Shown here: in pieces, positions 33,691 through 42,360 of the stretch
Position numbering within the stretch: the stretch's first letter is position 1
Layout: each line of letters opens with the position of its first letter
Assembly (NCBI RefSeq): GCF_000346485.2
Contig: NZ_KQ976354.1
Location: 2,348,190 to 2,412,189 of the forward strand
Direction: 5' to 3'
Source: Scytonema hofmannii PCC 7110
GTDB taxonomy: Bacteria > Cyanobacteriota > Cyanobacteriia > Cyanobacteriales > Nostocaceae
DNA length: 64,000 nucleotides
Position numbers and translations under genes: made by a program
The notes under the pieces: generated by a model
Told to the model about the DNA's origin: nothing
The model's database searches: none
Seen by the model: only the letters and a program-made list of their open reading frames with translations

Positions 33691-34012
33691 CGCCCTCAGA
33701 ATTATACATCAGCGCTATTACCAGGGAAAACCCGAGCGCATTGCGGCACTCCAACAGGCAAGAATTAATGATGAAGTAGCTCGAAAAACCAATCTCCTTC
33801 GAGAAGAGGAAGGACTTTCTCAAAGTGAACTTGCTAAACTTGTTGGCGTAGCTACATCAGTTATTTGCCAACTAGAAGATGCTGACTACGAAGGAGACGC
33901 GATCGCTATGCTAAATCATATTGCAGCAGCTTTTGATAAACGTGTCACGATCTATCTAGCGCCCATCTCTGATAACTTGCCAAAAGACCTACCTACTGCT
34001 CAATCATTCTAA
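33665..34012 (+). CDS. HigA-type XRE antitoxin
   Basis: 115 aa. The N-terminal helix NALRIIHQRYYQGKPERIAALQQARINDEVARK is shared with antitoxins of Gp49-type toxins, followed by a Cro/CI helix-turn-helix (LSQSELAKLVGVATSVICQLEDADYEG, about 53-80) and a conserved tail (AMLNHIAAAFDKRVTIYL). It would bind the toxin and its own operator. It overlaps the truncated toxin frame by 26 nt, so it is now effectively an orphan regulator. Confidence 0.85.
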   Translation: MREERTTTNALRIIHQRYYQGKPERIAALQQARINDEVARKTNLLREEEGLSQSELAKLVGVATSVICQLEDADYEGDAIAMLNHIAAAFDKRVTIYLAPISDNLPKDLPTAQSF

Positions 34013-34193
34013 ACTGTTCACGGTTGGGAGCGTAATGTCCTCATCCAACAGTTAAAATAATAAATATTTAGACCTTACCATCAAAAAATTCTTAATTTAT
34101 GGAGTGGCGGCAATACATCCATTCCAACCCGAAAGTATTATCAGGTAAACCAAGTACGTGCAGTGATTTTTAAGTATAATTTAGGAGGTCAAG

Positions 34194-34406
34194 ATGACGC
34201 TTCGCTATGAAGTTATTCTATATTGGAGCCAGGAAGACCAAGCATTTATTGCGGACGTCCCAGAATTACCAGGTTGTGCAGCTGATGGTTCTACGTATCA
34301 ACAAGCACTGGAAAATGTAGAAATTATCATGCAGGAGTGGATTGAGACAGCCAAGGAACTAGGTCGTCCAATTCCAGAACCAAAGCAGCACATAATGTCC
34401 GCTTAA
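34194..34406 (+). CDS. Orphan HicB family antitoxin
   Basis: 70 aa, the short HicB form: YEVILYWSQEDQAFIADVPELPGCAADGSTYQQALENVEIIMQEWIETA, the partial RNase H-like fold that neutralises HicA. GGAGG lies 6 nt before the ATG. No HicA-like (double-stranded-RNA-binding) reading frame was found on either side, so it is a solitary antitoxin. Confidence 0.85.
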   Translation: MTLRYEVILYWSQEDQAFIADVPELPGCAADGSTYQQALENVEIIMQEWIETAKELGRPIPEPKQHIMSA

Positions 34407-34571
34407 TTACTCAAGTGACAACTACGAATTAAGGACGTTCTGTTACCGTTGTGCGTGCATAGGTAGTAAGTTCCGTCCATCATCAAAGCTGTCCCTTAGT
34501 CAAATCAAACGCTGTCTCAATTGCCTCTTGTGTAAAAACTTATCCTGTATCTTCGGTATGTTGTTTGTCTA

Positions 34572-35051
34572 ATGTTTAATATATTCACTCACAAAGATTT
34601 AATTAGACATCCTACCTATATTATTGGTTTTGATTTGCTTCCTGGAGAAGGTTCGGAAACTCCTATTTTTGGTTTGGCTACCCACTCAGAAATCAAAGAT
34701 GTTAATGATTGGTCGTGGAGGGGTTTTTGTAAAACCCAATATGCTAGCAATCCCAAATATGGAGGTTTGGAGAATTTTCTCAAGTGTCATTTATTGATTG
34801 TGAAAATGCTCGACGCGGCTTGTGAGTTAGGAATTACTTGTGATGTTAGCGATGAAGCCGGTTACTGGGAGAACCGAAATATAGAAGCACTTACCTCAAT
34901 CATTGGCCAACATAATGTTTTAATAGCGGCTTTGACAGGTAAAATCAGAGATGATTTAGCTGTTATGGGTAATATTCCTACTCTGTCTCCTATTTTTGAT
35001 TATCCTAATTTTGAGTATTTGGAAGCTGAGGGGAGGCAGAAACAAGATTAG
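34572..35051 (+). CDS. Hypothetical protein
   Basis: 159 aa, soluble and acidic, not recognised. Features: YIIGFDLLPGEGSETPIFGLATHSEI near the start, DWSWRGFCKTQYAS, a helical LIVKMLDAACELGITCDVSDEAGYWENR, and PTLSPIFDYPNFEYLEAEG at the end. The composition suggests a real folded domain, perhaps an immunity or regulatory protein, but there is no evidence for a role. The gene stands alone after the antitoxin genes. Confidence 0.6.
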   Translation: MFNIFTHKDLIRHPTYIIGFDLLPGEGSETPIFGLATHSEIKDVNDWSWRGFCKTQYASNPKYGGLENFLKCHLLIVKMLDAACELGITCDVSDEAGYWENRNIEALTSIIGQHNVLIAALTGKIRDDLAVMGNIPTLSPIFDYPNFEYLEAEGRQKQD

Positions 35052-35141
35052 TAGTTCGAGAAGTCTATTCCCTTACCAAACCACAGTATCTCCCAAAATA
35101 CTGGGTTTCTCTAGGTAATTTCTGAGAAAGATTTTACCTCT

Positions 35142-35169
35142 GTAGGGGCGCAAGGCATTGCGCCCCTAC
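35142..35169. repeat. GTAGGGGCGCAA palindromic repeat
   Basis: Perfect 12-bp arms (GTAGGGGCGCAA/TTGCGCCCCTAC) around GGCA. A second copy with one mismatch is at 49294-49321, and a degenerate one near 54530. Confidence 0.8.
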
Positions 35170-35274
35170 GACAGGTTACCGATTCCCCGGTAATTAATTT
35201 TCTGGAAATCACCTTATTTCACAAATGATTTAGGATTCCTATAGAAGCAATTTACGGTGATGGAATTGGCTTGT

Positions 35275-36813
35275 ATGTCGCTAACAGAAGAAATTCTCTC
35301 GCAACTACCAGGTAATGTTTTATTGGGGCTACGTCAAAGCGATCGCATCTTAGCATCCATAAGAGAAGGCGATACACCAATACCAATGGTAGTCAAGGAA
35401 ACAACCGAGCCTTTAGGTACGGTAGATTGGGACGTTGTGATTTGCGGTGGAACCTTAGGCATTTTAATTGGCTGCGCCTTAGCTTTAAAAGGAGTGCGAG
35501 TGGCGCTCATAGAACGGAGAATGTTGCGAGGTAGAGAACAAGAATGGAACATTTCCCGCAAAGAATTACAAGTTTTTTTAGAATTAAATTTACTGACAAC
35601 AGAAGAATTAGAGAAAGCGATCGCAACAATTTACAACCCTGCTAGAGTCGGCTTCCATAACGGTACAGAAGTTTGGGTAGAGGATGTTTTAAATATCGGC
35701 GTAGATCCAGTTTACCTCTTAGAAACCTTAAAACAGAGATTTTTAGCCTCTGGTGGAAAGTTATTTGAGAACACACCATTTACAGAAGCCGTCGTTCATC
35801 CCGACGGAGTCAGAGTCAATAACCAGTTCACAACCAGGTTGCTTCTTGACGCTATGGGACATCTTTCCCCCATTGTGCAACAAGCACGAGCAGGAAAAAA
35901 ACCAGATGCACTGTGTTTGGTGGTGGGAAGTTGCGCTCGAGGTTTTCCGGAAAATCACACGGGGGATTTGTTGTTATCTTTCACACCCTTACACAATCAA
36001 TGCCAGTACTTTTGGGAAGCTTTCCCAGCAAAAGATGGTAGAACTACTTACCTGTTTACTTACATGGATACACATCCACAACGCATGGGTTTGGAAGCAC
36101 TTTTTGAGGATTATCTGCGCTTAATGCCAGAATATCAAGGCGTGGAGTTAAACCAGTTGACATTTCAAAGAGCACTGTTTGGCTTTTTCCCCTCCTACCG
36201 TCAAAGTCCTTTAAAAACACCTTGGAATCGCATACTACCAGTCGGAGATAGCAGTGGTAGCCAGTCTCCCTTGAGTTTTGGGGGTTTTGGTGCAATGGTA
36301 CGTCACCTAGAGCGTCTGACACTTGGCATTCATGAAGCACTCCAAACCAATCAATTATCTGCCAACGCACTCTCAATTCTGCAACCCTACCAACCCAGTT
36401 TAGCTGTGACTTGGCTTTTCCAAAGAGCCATGAGTGTGGGAGTGAATCAAAAAATTGACCCCAATCAAATTAACCAACTACTGTCTGCAGTCTTTCAACA
36501 AATGGAACAGTTAGGCGAACCAGTTCTCAAACCATTTTTGCAAGATGTGGTGCAGTTTCCCGCACTGACACAAACCCTCATCAAAACTGGTGTGACACAT
36601 CCCGGATTAGTCGCCAAGGTGATTCCACAAGTTGGATTGGGAACTTTACTCAATTGGATGGTACATTACGGAAATTTAGGGGTTTATGCTGCTTTGTTTT
36701 TGCTAAGTGAAATGTTACAACCGTGGATGAAAACTTTGCCCCATGTTTCCAAATACTATTGGCATCGCTTAGCTGAGGGTTGGAAGTATGGTTCTGGCAA
36801 GGATTATTTTTGA
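35275..36813 (+). CDS. FAD-dependent oxidoreductase (Rossmann type)
   Basis: 512 aa from ATG 35275 (MSLTEEILSQLPG). Starts at 35257 or 35260 are possible. The dinucleotide fold is clear: WDVVICGGTLGILIGCALALKGVRVALIERR (about 49-79), with GGTLG in place of GxGxxG. A second FAD motif is LLLDAMGHLSPIVQQA, and ILPVGDSSGSQSPLSFGGFGAMVRHLERL is the C-terminal GD motif that contacts the FAD ribityl chain. The layout resembles geranylgeranyl-reductase/lycopene-cyclase-type flavoproteins; similar proteins occur in cyanobacteria and plastids. The substrate is unknown. A possible amphipathic or membrane-attached end is seen around residue 460. Confidence 0.8.
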   Translation: MSLTEEILSQLPGNVLLGLRQSDRILASIREGDTPIPMVVKETTEPLGTVDWDVVICGGTLGILIGCALALKGVRVALIERRMLRGREQEWNISRKELQVFLELNLLTTEELEKAIATIYNPARVGFHNGTEVWVEDVLNIGVDPVYLLETLKQRFLASGGKLFENTPFTEAVVHPDGVRVNNQFTTRLLLDAMGHLSPIVQQARAGKKPDALCLVVGSCARGFPENHTGDLLLSFTPLHNQCQYFWEAFPAKDGRTTYLFTYMDTHPQRMGLEALFEDYLRLMPEYQGVELNQLTFQRALFGFFPSYRQSPLKTPWNRILPVGDSSGSQSPLSFGGFGAMVRHLERLTLGIHEALQTNQLSANALSILQPYQPSLAVTWLFQRAMSVGVNQKIDPNQINQLLSAVFQQMEQLGEPVLKPFLQDVVQFPALTQTLIKTGVTHPGLVAKVIPQVGLGTLLNWMVHYGNLGVYAALFLLSEMLQPWMKTLPHVSKYYWHRLAEGWKYGSGKDYF

Positions 36814-36814
36814 A

Positions 36815-36909
36815 TTGGTTAGTGGTTAGTGGATAGTGGTTAGTTGTTAGTAGCCATTAATAAGTAACCAACAACCAACAAATAACAACTAACAACTAAC
36901 AACCAACAA
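36815..36909. repeat. GGTTAGT and CAACTAA/CAACCAA heptad arrays
   Basis: Degenerate GGTTAGT heptads (about 36815-36852) are followed by complementary AACCAAC/AACTAAC heptads (about 36868-36910) that run into the ATG of the next gene. They could form a long hairpin just upstream of the ribosome-binding region. Confidence 0.7.
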
Positions 36910-36910
36910 C

Positions 36911-37615
36911 ATGATAGAGCGAGAATCCCAAGGCATAAAATACTTTGCAGTACTCATTGGCTTGTTGCGAGAACGACAAGCATTTCTAGAAGATATTCGT
37001 CAAGGAGTCAGATTACCAAATAAAATTATATCTTTGCTTGTTTGTAGTTCCCTGTTCCTTGCCATCTATGGTGGAATCATTGGTGCTTATCATAGTTGGA
37101 TGCAAGCTTTGTCCTCTGCTATTAAACTACCAGCCCTCTATTTAATAACACTACTGATTTGTTTGCCTACACTTTTCTTTTCTAACATTATTTTTGGTTC
37201 AAAGCGCACTTTCAGTCAGCATTTTGCTTTAGTCCTAACAGCAGTTTCTGTAACGAGCGTACTATTATTTAGTTTTGCGCCTATCACACTGTTCTTTTTA
37301 ATTACAACAAATAATTATCAATTTCTAATTCTGTTAAATGTTATTATCTTTGCTTTAACAGGATTTATTGGAATTTCTTCTTTATATCAAGCAACAAGTG
37401 TAGTTTTAGAACAAGACGGCGAGGGGAGCACTACCCGTAAAAAAATTATACGTTCTTGGTTATTTCTTTATGCTTTTGTTGGTAGTCAGTTAGGATGGAC
37501 TCTCAGACCCTTCTTTGGTACACCTGATTCTACTTTTCAATTATTTAGAGAGAGGGAAGGCAATTTTTATCTAAGCATTCTCCAATCAGTTAGTTATTTG
37601 TTGGGGTTTCGTTAA
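36911..37615 (+). CDS. Integral membrane protein, first of two tandem paralogues
   Basis: 234 aa. A cytoplasmic amphipathic start (FAVLIGLLRERQAFLEDIRQGVRLPNKIISL) is followed by about six membrane helices, the third and fourth with LPALYLITLLICLPTLFF and SVTSVLLFSFAPITLFFLI, and the ending FLYAFVGSQLGWTLRPFFG. From memory, cyanobacterial homologues are labelled 'actin-binding WH2 domain-containing protein'; I see no WH2 motif and doubt that label. It is about 65 percent similar by eye to the next gene. The start lies at the end of a heptad array, so ribosome access may depend on that structure. Confidence 0.75.
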   Translation: MIERESQGIKYFAVLIGLLRERQAFLEDIRQGVRLPNKIISLLVCSSLFLAIYGGIIGAYHSWMQALSSAIKLPALYLITLLICLPTLFFSNIIFGSKRTFSQHFALVLTAVSVTSVLLFSFAPITLFFLITTNNYQFLILLNVIIFALTGFIGISSLYQATSVVLEQDGEGSTTRKKIIRSWLFLYAFVGSQLGWTLRPFFGTPDSTFQLFREREGNFYLSILQSVSYLLGFR

Positions 37616-37618
37616 ATG

Positions 37619-37696
37619 AACCGCAGATGAACGCAGATACACGCAGATTATTTTTAGAGAATTATCCGCGTCCATCCGCGTTCATCTGCGGTTAAA
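37619..37696. repeat. Inverted CCGCAGATGAACGC repeat
   Basis: CCGCAGATGAACGCAGAT at 37621 and its reverse complement ATCCGCGTTCATCTGCGG near 37677-37694 enclose about 40 nt with further CGCAGAT/ATCCGCG pairing. The same half-repeat occurs singly near 3580. It separates the two paralogous membrane genes and could be a terminator or a dispersed element. Confidence 0.7.
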
Positions 37697-37718
37697 TAAT
37701 CAAAATCTAAGAGACTTT

Positions 37719-38426
37719 ATGATTCAAAAACAATTTCAAGGCGTACAACACTTTTCTGTCCTTCTTAGCTTACTGCGCGATCGCCAAGCTTTTCTAGAAG
37801 AAATCCGACAAGAAGTCAGACTGCAAAGCAAAATCAGTTCCCTGCTGGTTTCAAGTTCCATATTTTTTGCTACCTACGGCGTAATTATTGGTGCATCTCA
37901 CAGTTGGGCGCAGGCAATTTCTGGGGGTATCAAACTACCCGCGTTTTATTTACTGACTCTCATCATTTGTTTTCCAACTTTATTCTTTTTTAATGTACTC
38001 TTTGGTTCCCGTAGCAGCTTTATACAGCATTTCGTTGTTCTGTTAACAGCTGTATCGGTTATAAGCGTACTTTTATTTAGTTTTGCACCAGTGACGCTGT
38101 TCTTTTTAATCACAGCCCCTGACTCATATCAATTTTTTAAAATTTTAAATGTTTTAATTTTTGGGATCACGGGTTCTTTTGGCGTCAAATTTCTTTACGA
38201 GGGGATGCAATTACTTTCACAACAAGATGAGGTAGGTAAAAAAACCCGTACAACTATACTGCGATCGTGGTTGTTTCTGTATGCGTTTGTGGGAATGCAG
38301 TTGGGATGGTTTCTCAGACCATTTTTTGGTGCGCCCGATTCTAAATTTGAGTTATTCCGAGCGGTACAAGGTAACTTCTATCTTGATATTGTCTCAGCGC
38401 TTTCAGAAATTTTTGGCGCACGTTGA
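37719..38426 (+). CDS. Integral membrane protein, second of two tandem paralogues
   Basis: 235 aa with the same fold as its neighbour: HFSVLLSLLRDRQAFLEEIRQEVRLQSKISSL, then about six helices including LPAFYLLTLIICFPTLFF and FSFAPVTLFFLITAP, ending FLYAFVGMQLGWFLRPFFGAPDS. The conserved cytoplasmic Arg-rich start and the C-terminal GWFLRPFFG are the likely functional parts. A recent duplication is indicated. No function is known to me; a membrane permease-like or tethering role is only a guess. Confidence 0.75.
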   Translation: MIQKQFQGVQHFSVLLSLLRDRQAFLEEIRQEVRLQSKISSLLVSSSIFFATYGVIIGASHSWAQAISGGIKLPAFYLLTLIICFPTLFFFNVLFGSRSSFIQHFVVLLTAVSVISVLLFSFAPVTLFFLITAPDSYQFFKILNVLIFGITGSFGVKFLYEGMQLLSQQDEVGKKTRTTILRSWLFLYAFVGMQLGWFLRPFFGAPDSKFELFRAVQGNFYLDIVSALSEIFGAR

Positions 38427-38470
38427 GTCAGTCTGTATAATCATTACGATTGCAGGTCAAGTACTAGTTA

Positions 38471-38698
38471 CTACTCAATAATTTCGTCATATTGATTGGT
38501 ATCGTCTTCCTGCAATTGTTTCATTTCCACTAAAACATCTGCCAAAGTTTTTTGCTCTAGCCATTGATGACGTTCTTTGGTATAATCCCCCTTACCTAGA
38601 CTAAAATATTGAATAAATCGAATGGTATCAGCAACTCCCAGAGAATTGATTAAGGCGTCGTAGCCTTGTTTAATGATTTCATTTTGAGTTTTCATCAT
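38471..38698 (-). CDS. Small acidic protein beside a PIN toxin remnant
   Basis: 75 aa (74 from the second Met): a helical protein with ADTIRFIQYFSLGKGDYTKERHQWLEQKTL and an acidic end (QEDDTNQYDEIIE). In cyanobacteria small proteins of this form neighbour PIN-domain genes; an antitoxin role is an inference. It overlaps the PIN remnant by 20 nt on the same strand. Confidence 0.6.
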   Translation of the reverse strand: MMKTQNEIIKQGYDALINSLGVADTIRFIQYFSLGKGDYTKERHQWLEQKTLADVLVEMKQLQEDDTNQYDEIIE

Positions 38699-38903
38699 TG
38701 CTTTCCTCAGCTTGTACTACTTCTGCGAGCCATTGAACGGGATTATTAATCTTTACGTTAATTAATTGATAATTTTTTTGGGCTTTTCTGAACAGTCTGT
38801 CATCTGTTGTGAGAAATACATCAGCCTGACTTCTTTCAGCGCTAGCGATATGAGTTGCATCATAACTGGAGATCACATAGTGCTTGTTTGTCAGTCTAAT
38901 CAA
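38679..38903 (-). pseudogene. PIN-domain toxin, C-terminal half only
   Basis: 74 codons from a TTG: ISSYDATHIASAERSQADVFLTTDDRLFRKAQ is the second half of a VapC-like PIN domain, with the Asp of YDATHIA and of TTDDRL. The first half, with the leading catalytic Asp (DTNVL-type), is missing. An in-frame stop lies at 38913, three codons upstream, so no longer product is possible. It is probably dead. Confidence 0.7.
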
Positions 38904-38996
38904 GTATTTATACTATACTACGCTTCTGATTTCAGTGTTTACACCCTCTATACCATTTGATACTCAGGATTAGATGTTTGTGTATTACATTGTTAG

Positions 38997-41900
38997 ATGC
39001 ATAGCAGTGTCTCAAAAACCATGAATAGACAATCCGGCTACTACAGGTTTCCAACGATTCACGATACCAATGTCGTTTTTGTGTGTGAAGATGACCTTTG
39101 GAGTGTTCCACTTAAGGGCGGGTATGCTGTACGATTAACTTCGAATCTGGGAGCAGTCTCTCACCCTTGTTTTTCTCCTGATGGAACTTTACTGGCTTTT
39201 ATCGGACGAGAAGAAGGTCATTCAGAAGTTTACACGATGCCTGCTGATGGTGGTATTGCCAAACGACTGACATTTTTGGGAGCAGCAACAGCCGTTGTTG
39301 GTTGGAGTTTCGATGGCAAGTCTATTCTTTTTTCCAGTAATGCAGCACAACCTTTTCGGCGAATACACAATCTTTACCGTATTGACTCAGAGGGAGGAAT
39401 GCCAGAACGCCTTCCTGTAGGATTGGCTCATCACATTTCCTATGGAACGAATGGTGGGGTTGTCTTAGGTAAAAACACGAGTGACTTAGCTTACTGGAAA
39501 CGCTACCGAGGTGGAAGAACTGGAGTCTTTTGGATCGATCCATCATCCAAGGGAACGTTCCAAAAACTCATCGATTTACCGGGAAACATCAGTGTTCCCA
39601 TGTGGGTGGGGGCGCGTATTTACTTTATTTCTGACCATGAGGGGATTGGAAACCTTTATTCCTGTACTCCTGTTGGAGAAGACTTAAAACAACATACCTA
39701 CAGTCGGGAATACTATGTGCGTAATGCAACTACAGATGGCAAACGAATTGTGTATCATGCAGGTGCAGAACTCTTTTGCTTCGATCCAACTTTAGAGGAA
39801 AATTATCAAATTGAAGTTGACTTCCACAGCCCTCAAGTTCAGAGACATCGCAAGTTTGTGGATGCTGCACACTATTTGGAAGAATATAACTTACATCCAG
39901 AAGGACACTCTACTCTAATTACCTGTCGGGGTAAAAGTTTCTGGTTTGGGAACTGGGAAGGTGCTGTGACTCAAATTGGGCTTCCAGATGGAGTGCGTTA
40001 TCGTTTAACTCGTTGGTTGAACGATCGCAAACGATTTGTTACTATCTCTGACAATAGAGGAATAGAAGCACTTGAAATTCACAGCCCAAGTCCGAATGCA
40101 CAACCAGAACGTTTGGATGGACTGGATTTAGGTCAAGCTGTTGCAATGGATGTTTCACCAGTGGAGGATTTGGTAGTTCTATCTAACCATCGGCTCGAAT
40201 TGATTTTGGTAAATTTAAATACTAAAGAAAGTCGTATAATTGACCGCAGCAACCACAATCGGATGAGCGGACTCTCTTGGTCTCCAGATGGTAAGTGGGT
40301 TGCCTACAGCTTTTCAATCAAGTCAAAAGTATCGATAATTAAACTATATTCTGTTGAAGATGGTAGTACTCATTGCTTGACAGAACCTTGTTTTTGGGAT
40401 TTTAGCCCTTCTTTCGATCCAGAAGGCAAATTCCTTTATTTTCTTTCCTACCGAGAATTCAATCCGGTTTACGATAGCCTCTACTTTGACTTAGGTTTTC
40501 CCCGTGCAGTACGTCCATTCCTCATTTCTCTAAAAAAAGATACACCATCACCGTTTGTACCTGTTCCCAAACCACTGACAAAGCAGTCCCAAAATTCAAC
40601 GGAAAAATCATCTGGTGAAAATAGCGATCGCGAAGAAAATGGAGAAGCAAAAAGTGCTCTGACATCTGAGAATAAAAAAATTCCTAAAATTGAAATAGAT
40701 TTTGATGGTATAACCCAGAGAGTTGTTGCTTTTCCAATCCCAGAAGGGAGTTACAAAAAAATTTGGGGTTTAAAAGGAAAAGTCTTGTTTAGTTCTTTTC
40801 CAATTCAAGGAAGCTTGGATAATGAAGATGACTGGCTCCATCAAAAAGATGACAAAGCATTGCTGCTTGTTTACGATTTTGACAAACAAAAACAAGACAC
40901 TGTCGCTAAAGAGATAAGTAGTTTCAAAGTTGCTAGAGATAACGAAACTGTCATCTATCGTTCTAAAAATCGATTGCGTCTCTGTACAGCTACTCCTCAA
41001 ACCAATAATAAGATAGAAGATGAACCAGGGAGAAAAACTGGATGGCTTGACTTAAAACGAGTGCGAATTTCTGTAGTTCCCACTCAAGAATTTCAGCAAA
41101 TGATGCGAGAAGCGTGGCGGTTGCAAAAAGAGCATTTTTGGGTAGAAAATATGTCTGGTGTGGATTGGGAAAGAGTTTGGCAACGCTATCGCCCTCTGTT
41201 AGATAGGGTTTCTAGTCGTTCTGAATTTTCAGATTTAATCTGGGAAATGCAAGGAGAACTGGGGACATCCCACGCTTATGAAATAGGTGGTGATTACCGG
41301 AAGTCTCCCTTTTATCGATTAGGATTTTTGGGTGCAGATTTTTCTTACGATGCTAGTGCAGACGCTTATCGGGTAGCACACATTGTTCGTGGTGACTCCT
41401 GGGATGAAAAAGCAGATTCTCCCTTGAATCGTCTCGGTACTAATGTTGAAGTTGGCGATTTACTGTTAGCAGTGAATGGACAACGAGTCAGTCGCGATCG
41501 TCCTTTGCAAGAAATGTTAGTTCATCAAGCCGAATGTGAGGTTTCTCTAACTTTTGCAGGTTCTTCTTCTGCTGAGGAGTATCGCACTATTACTGTAAAA
41601 GCTCTAAAAGACGAGAGCAAAGCCCGCTATCGGGAGTGGGTTGAGCACAACCGTCAAATAGTTCATGAAAAAACAGAGCATCGGGTTGGCTATGTCCACG
41701 TACCGGATATGGGACCGAGAGGTTATGCTGAGTTTCACCGCTATTATTCTATGGAAGCACAGTATGAGGGGTTAATTGTTGATGTGCGATATAACTCTGG
41801 AGGACACGTATCGCAACTTTTATTAGAGAAGTTGTCACGCAAGCAGATTGGCTACAAAGTACCCCGTTGGAATCAGCCGCAACCATATCCATATGATTCT

Positions 41901-42290
41901 GTTGCAGGACCAATTGTGGCGATCGCAAACGAATACTCTGCATCAGATGGAGATATTTTCAGTCATAGCTTTAAATTAATGAAGTTGGGGACTTTAGTTG
42001 GTAAGCGAACTTGGGGTGGAGTGATTGGTTTGCGATCGCGTCATTTTTTAGTAGACGGTAGTATTTTGACGCAACCAGAAAATTCTTCTTGGTTTACAGA
42101 TGTTGGTTGGAAAGTAGAGAATTATGGCACAGATCCAGATATTGAAGTGGAAATTACTCCCCAGGATTGGGTACAGGGTAAAGACTCTCAGTTGGATCGC
42201 GCCTTGGAACTTATTTTGGAACAGTTGGCACAAAATCCTGTCAGAGTACCTGATTTTGGCGATCGTCCTCAATTGCGGTTACCAGATTGA
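38997..42290 (+). CDS. Tricorn-type S41 protease
   Basis: 1097 aa; Met9 (39021) is an alternative start. Order: a seven-bladed then a six-bladed beta-propeller-like region with WD/TolB-type repeats (SPDGTLLAFIG, SFDGKSILFSS, SPDGKWVAYSF; about 15-560), an acidic linker (about 525-560), the C1 helical domain (WRLQKEHFWVENMSGVDWERVWQRY), a PDZ (about 785-885) and the catalytic C2 domain. The tetrad matches tricorn: His in GTSHAYE (about 758), Ser in SASDGD (about 983) and Glu in WKVENYGTDPDIEVE (about 1040). Tricorn degrades peptides released by the proteasome or Clp. With no signal peptide the enzyme is cytosolic and would trim peptides. Confidence 0.9.
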   Translation: MHSSVSKTMNRQSGYYRFPTIHDTNVVFVCEDDLWSVPLKGGYAVRLTSNLGAVSHPCFSPDGTLLAFIGREEGHSEVYTMPADGGIAKRLTFLGAATAVVGWSFDGKSILFSSNAAQPFRRIHNLYRIDSEGGMPERLPVGLAHHISYGTNGGVVLGKNTSDLAYWKRYRGGRTGVFWIDPSSKGTFQKLIDLPGNISVPMWVGARIYFISDHEGIGNLYSCTPVGEDLKQHTYSREYYVRNATTDGKRIVYHAGAELFCFDPTLEENYQIEVDFHSPQVQRHRKFVDAAHYLEEYNLHPEGHSTLITCRGKSFWFGNWEGAVTQIGLPDGVRYRLTRWLNDRKRFVTISDNRGIEALEIHSPSPNAQPERLDGLDLGQAVAMDVSPVEDLVVLSNHRLELILVNLNTKESRIIDRSNHNRMSGLSWSPDGKWVAYSFSIKSKVSIIKLYSVEDGSTHCLTEPCFWDFSPSFDPEGKFLYFLSYREFNPVYDSLYFDLGFPRAVRPFLISLKKDTPSPFVPVPKPLTKQSQNSTEKSSGENSDREENGEAKSALTSENKKIPKIEIDFDGITQRVVAFPIPEGSYKKIWGLKGKVLFSSFPIQGSLDNEDDWLHQKDDKALLLVYDFDKQKQDTVAKEISSFKVARDNETVIYRSKNRLRLCTATPQTNNKIEDEPGRKTGWLDLKRVRISVVPTQEFQQMMREAWRLQKEHFWVENMSGVDWERVWQRYRPLLDRVSSRSEFSDLIWEMQGELGTSHAYEIGGDYRKSPFYRLGFLGADFSYDASADAYRVAHIVRGDSWDEKADSPLNRLGTNVEVGDLLLAVNGQRVSRDRPLQEMLVHQAECEVSLTFAGSSSAEEYRTITVKALKDESKARYREWVEHNRQIVHEKTEHRVGYVHVPDMGPRGYAEFHRYYSMEAQYEGLIVDVRYNSGGHVSQLLLEKLSRKQIGYKVPRWNQPQPYPYDSVAGPIVAIANEYSASDGDIFSHSFKLMKLGTLVGKRTWGGVIGLRSRHFLVDGSILTQPENSSWFTDVGWKVENYGTDPDIEVEITPQDWVQGKDSQLDRALELILEQLAQNPVRVPDFGDRPQLRLPD

Positions 42291-42360
42291 GCGCAGACTG
42301 ATTTGATTGAATTTTTTGTAAACAGTAACTTGGATTATATGTGTATGTGTAGGAGTAAAT

